64,000 nt of DNA from Streptomyces sp. NBC_01788 (lineage in GTDB: Bacteria > Actinomycetota > Actinomycetes > Streptomycetales > Streptomycetaceae): NCBI RefSeq assembly GCF_035917575.1, contig NZ_CP109090.1:5208001-5272000 (forward strand), given 5' to 3'. Of this stretch, positions 61,038-64,000 are shown one piece after another (within the stretch, counting starts at the first letter, position 1; every line of letters begins with the position of its first letter). The notes below the pieces were generated by a model. The model saw only the letters and a list, made by a program, of their open reading frames with translations, searched no databases and was not told the DNA's origin. The translations under genes were made by a program, and so were the position numbers.

Positions 61038-64000
61038 GTGCAGAAGAAGCGGCCTCGGCGCGCAGGCAAGCAGACGGCCATGGCAGGAGCCCCGGCGCAG
61101 ACGCCCGGCACGCCCCCCGTCACCCCCGTCGGCAAGGGCCGTCCCACACACGTACGCAACCGGCTGATCGCCGCCGTCGCCGTCGTGGCGGCCGCGGTGG
61201 CCGGCGCGGGCGCGCCCTCCTTGACAGCCGCCTCCGGGCAGGTGAACGACACCCAGAACCTGGTGACGCTCGCCGGGCAGACCCAGGACGCGCTCGGCCT
61301 CGCCCACTCGCTGGCCGACGAGCGCGACGAGGTCACCTCCTACGTCGCGGCCGGCCGGCCCGGCGCCAAGGCGCCCTCCGAGCAGAGCAGCGCCCGCGTG
61401 GACCGCCAGGTCGACGAGCTGCGCGCCGACACCGACACACCCGCCTGGCTGCGCGAGGACCTCGACGGCATCGCCGCCGTGCGCCGCTCCGCGCTCACCG
61501 GGAAGAGCACCGCCCTCGAGGTCCACCAGGCCTACTCCGCCGCCATCACCGAGCTGCACAAGCTCGCCGAGCAGCTGGCCGAGCGGATGCCCACACGGGC
61601 CGGCGCCGGCGCCCACGCGCTCGCCCAGCTCGACACAGCCGTCCAGCAGGCCGCCGCCGCCCGCGGACTGCTGCTCGCGGCACTGAACGTGCCGCACACC
61701 ACGCAGACCGTCTACGACCCCGTCACCGGCCTGCCCACCCAGACCGCCACCTCCTCGGAGGCCGACACCAAGCAGCGCGACGCCCTGAGCACCGCCGCCC
61801 AGCAGGCCCGGCTGCGCTCGGACGCCGCCCTCGCCGGCTTCCGCGACACCGCGCCCAAGGAGGCCCTCGCGGCCTACGACTCCACCGTGAGCGGCGCCGA
61901 GGTCGACACCGCGGACAAGTACCTCGCCGCGCTGACCGGGCAGCCCACGCTCTCCGGCAGCGACCTGGCCACCAGCGTCACCAAGGCCGACGCCGCGCTC
62001 AGCGCCCGCGTCGACCTGATGCGCGGCGCCGAGTCCTCCCTGTACGACCACCGCACCAAGGACCTGGCGCAGCTCCGCGACGACGACGTCACCGCACTGG
62101 AGATCCGCGTCGCGCTGCTCGGCGCCCTGCTGCTGGTCACCATCGGCATCGCCACCGGACTCGCCCGGACCCTGACCCGGCCGCTCGCGGTGCTGCGCCT
62201 GGGCTCGGCGCGGTTGGCCGGCGCGCAGGACCCGGCCACCGAGGAACCCGTCAAGTTCACCGGCCGCAACGACGAGTTCGCGCAGGTCGTCCGCTCGGTC
62301 AACACCCTGCACGCGCAGGCCGTCACGCTCACCGAGCGCATCGCCACGCTGGAGACCGACCGCAAGCACCTGGTCGGCCAGCGCCAGAAGATGGCCGACG
62401 CCCGTGAGGAGCTGCGCGCCGAACTCGCCGACTCCGCCGCTCAGCTGGACCGGATGCGCAGCGGCATAGGCGGCAGCTTCGTCAATCTCGCGCTGCGCAC
62501 GCTGGGTCTGGTGGAGCGGCAACTCACCGTCATCGAGGGCCTGGAGGACCGGGAGCAGGACCCCGACCGCCTGTCCACCCTCTTCAAGCTCGACCACTTC
62601 GCCACGGTGATGCGCCGGCACAGCGAGAACCTGCTGGTGCTGGCCGGCTCCGAGCACGTCCAGCAGCACGCCGGGCCGGTCCCGCTGGTCGACGTCGTAC
62701 GCGCCGCGGTCAGCGAGATCGAGCGCTACGAGCGCGTCCGCATCGCCGCCCTGCCGCCGCACGCGCATGTCGCGGGCTTCGCGGCGGACGACCTGTCCCA
62801 CCTGCTGGCCGAACTCCTGGAGAACGCGACCTCGTTCTCCCCGCCCGACCAGCCCGTCGAGGTCTCCGGCTGGCTCCTGGAGAACGGCGAGGTCATGCTC
62901 TCCGTCCAGGACGAGGGCATCGGCGTGCCCGAGGAGCGGCTGGCCCGCCTCAACGTCCGGCTCACCGAGTTCGACCCGAAGTCCGCCTACGACGAGGAGG
63001 GCGACCAGGGTCTGGGCCTCGGCCTGTACGTCGTGGCCCGCCTCGCCCACCGGCACGGTATGCGCGTGCAGCTGCGCGAGCAGAAGCAGGGCGGCATCGC
63101 GGCTGTCGTGGTCGTCCCCAAGTCCGTGCTGGCGGCCGCGCCCGCCTCCGCCGTCGCGGACTCCGCCCCGGCCCCCGGCGAGACCCCCGCGGTCACCCTG
63201 CCGGGCGCCGCGGCCGAGGCCAACTCCAACGTCCTGCCCACCCGAACCGAGGGCACCGACCCCCTGGTCGCCCTGGCCGAGAAGGCGGTACGCGAGGCAG
63301 AGGCGACGGACAAGGACCGTCCCACCGAGACCCCGTCGACGAAGAAGCCGACCCCCGAGGAACTGCCCACCGGAGGCCCGGCCGCCGAGGGACTGGCCGT
63401 CGGAGGATCTGCCGCCGAGGGACCGGGCGTCGTAGGATCTGCCGCCGAGGGACCGGGCGCCGGAGTGCGGGCCGCTGAGGGCCCGGCCGCCGGAGGCCCG
63501 GCCACCGGAGAGTCGGCTGCCGGGAGACCGGCCGCCGGAGGACCTGCCGCCGACAGAGCGGCGACCGGAGGACTGACCTCCGGAGAGCCCACTGCCGAGG
63601 ACCCGGGCGCCGGAGGACCGGTCGCCGAGGGTTCCGTGGGTTCCGTGGGTGGGGACTCGGTGCCGTTGGCCGAGACGACGATGGAGCTTCTGCTTCCGTC
63701 GCCCGCGGGCGAGCCGGACCCGGCGCGTCCGCACCCCGCGCCCGCCGACGACGAGCGGGCCCCGCAGGCACCGTCCGCACCCGGCCGGGAAACCCCCGCG
63801 GCCGGGAGCGTGCCCGAGACCCCGGCGTCGCTCGCGGGTGAAGCCCGTGCCGAGGCCGCCCGCACCACGCTGCCCCCGCAGCAGAACGCCCCCGCCGACG
63901 GCGACGCCGAGGCGGAACACCACCGCACCCCCGACGCGGCGGAGGACGAGGTCACCGCCAAGGGTCTGCCCAAGCGGACCCCGAGGATCTCCGCCCCCGC
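61038..64000 (+). CDS. Nitrate/nitrite-sensing (NIT) domain histidine kinase, CvnA-like (3' end outside window)
   Basis: 987 codons are visible and the frame is still open at the window end. A short basic N-terminus (QKKRPRR) precedes a membrane helix (about 40-60), then a periplasmic NIT-type helical domain, a second helix (IRVALLGALLLVTIGIAT), a HAMP segment, the H-region LDHFATVMRRHSENLLVLAG, and an HATPase with LLAELLENATSFSPP, QDEGIGVPEERL and GLGLGLYVVARL. The long tail after about residue 700 is Pro/Ala/Gly-rich. The architecture is that of CvnA kinases heading conservons with small roadblock, DUF742 and GTPase genes; those would lie beyond the window. GTG 61038 was chosen; ATG 61026 is also possible. 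Confidence 0.87.
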   Translation, partial: MQKKRPRRAGKQTAMAGAPAQTPGTPPVTPVGKGRPTHVRNRLIAAVAVVAAAVAGAGAPSLTAASGQVNDTQNLVTLAGQTQDALGLAHSLADERDEVTSYVAAGRPGAKAPSEQSSARVDRQVDELRADTDTPAWLREDLDGIAAVRRSALTGKSTALEVHQAYSAAITELHKLAEQLAERMPTRAGAGAHALAQLDTAVQQAAAARGLLLAALNVPHTTQTVYDPVTGLPTQTATSSEADTKQRDALSTAAQQARLRSDAALAGFRDTAPKEALAAYDSTVSGAEVDTADKYLAALTGQPTLSGSDLATSVTKADAALSARVDLMRGAESSLYDHRTKDLAQLRDDDVTALEIRVALLGALLLVTIGIATGLARTLTRPLAVLRLGSARLAGAQDPATEEPVKFTGRNDEFAQVVRSVNTLHAQAVTLTERIATLETDRKHLVGQRQKMADAREELRAELADSAAQLDRMRSGIGGSFVNLALRTLGLVERQLTVIEGLEDREQDPDRLSTLFKLDHFATVMRRHSENLLVLAGSEHVQQHAGPVPLVDVVRAAVSEIERYERVRIAALPPHAHVAGFAADDLSHLLAELLENATSFSPPDQPVEVSGWLLENGEVMLSVQDEGIGVPEERLARLNVRLTEFDPKSAYDEEGDQGLGLGLYVVARLAHRHGMRVQLREQKQGGIAAVVVVPKSVLAAAPASAVADSAPAPGETPAVTLPGAAAEANSNVLPTRTEGTDPLVALAEKAVREAEATDKDRPTETPSTKKPTPEELPTGGPAAEGLAVGGSAAEGPGVVGSAAEGPGAGVRAAEGPAAGGPATGESAAGRPAAGGPAADRAATGGLTSGEPTAEDPGAGGPVAEGSVGSVGGDSVPLAETTMELLLPSPAGEPDPARPHPAPADDERAPQAPSAPGRETPAAGSVPETPASLAGEARAEAARTTLPPQQNAPADGDAEAEHHRTPDAAEDEVTAKGLPKRTPRISAP
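63370..63615 (+). repeat. Degenerate tandem repeat in kinase tail
   Basis: A 15-bp (5-codon) unit, roughly GPAAG/GPAAE, recurs with drift about 16 times, for example GSAAEGPGVVGSAAEGPGAG. It encodes a disordered linker and is a candidate for length variation between strains. Confidence 0.65.

Noticed and set aside
60846..63923. 1025-codon open frame opposite the NIT-domain kinase
   Set aside because: The plus-strand frame encodes a coherent kinase with HAMP and HATPase motifs. The minus frame is Gly/Arg-rich shadow with no domain.

Overview
The window is high-GC actinobacterial DNA and almost certainly comes from a Streptomyces chromosome. The reasons are the strong G/C third-position bias, the frequent GTG starts, a WhiB-like (Wbl) protein, DasR with the chitobiose transporter DasABC, Ni-superoxide dismutase with SodX, and a TTA codon in a secondary-metabolism gene. 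From memory, gene order follows the SCO5222-SCO5289 core region of S. coelicolor; no alignment was run. I see no tRNA, rRNA, CRISPR array, prophage or complete insertion sequence. Three related miniature repeats are present.

Layout. 1-4.3 kb: two tandem HD-domain membrane proteins (the first is cut by the window edge and has a full HD-GYP signature; the second is degenerate), a TPR protein and peptide deformylase. 4.3-7 kb: epi-isozizaene synthase and CYP170A1, the two-gene albaflavenone pathway. 7-11.9 kb: class Ia ribonucleotide reductase nrdA-nrdB with the regulator nrdS, preceded by a cobalamin riboswitch; a possible small membrane protein lies on the opposite strand between nrdB and nrdS. 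11.9-14.7 kb: a GNAT acetyltransferase, a MITE-like repeat and a carboxylate symporter with its DUF3311 partner. 14.8-22 kb: the N-acetylglucosamine/chitobiose regulon (dasR, dasABC, dasD, nagB) with several DasR operators (dre) and a second MITE-like repeat.

22.5-31.3 kb: a PdtaS-like kinase, wblE with a CRP-like site, a DagK-like lipid kinase, the stress sigma factor sigH with anti-sigma prsH, a UBP zinc finger, a Na+/H+ antiporter and a PLP enzyme. 31.4-35 kb: a Family 2B encapsulin shell (EshA type, with an inserted cyclic-nucleotide-binding domain), a polyprenyl diphosphate synthase with a disordered N-terminus, and a GNAT protein. This looks like a terpenoid-precursor nanocompartment and is the most interesting system here. 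35-43.5 kb: methyltransferases, a DUF1707 protein, sodN/sodX, a CGNR regulator, a glutamate-type ABC importer and malic enzyme.

43.6-47.8 kb: an MDR oxidoreductase, a small HTH protein plus Clp-N protein with paired operators and a probable leaderless promoter, a PadR/DUF4097 operon and a DUF6104 protein. 47.8-53.8 kb: the 2-oxoglutarate decarboxylase/dehydrogenase Kgd and a two-component system. 53.9-64 kb: a spermidine-synthase-like protein, a rhomboid-like protein, lon with a ClgR box, a GH25 lysozyme, a MarR regulator, a PP2C-like phosphatase and the 5' part of a nitrate/nitrite-sensor-type histidine kinase running off the window.

The genes are mostly core physiology: nutrient sensing through DasR, redox and metal homeostasis, nucleotide synthesis switched by B12, and proteostasis. 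Two isoprenoid loci are embedded among them.
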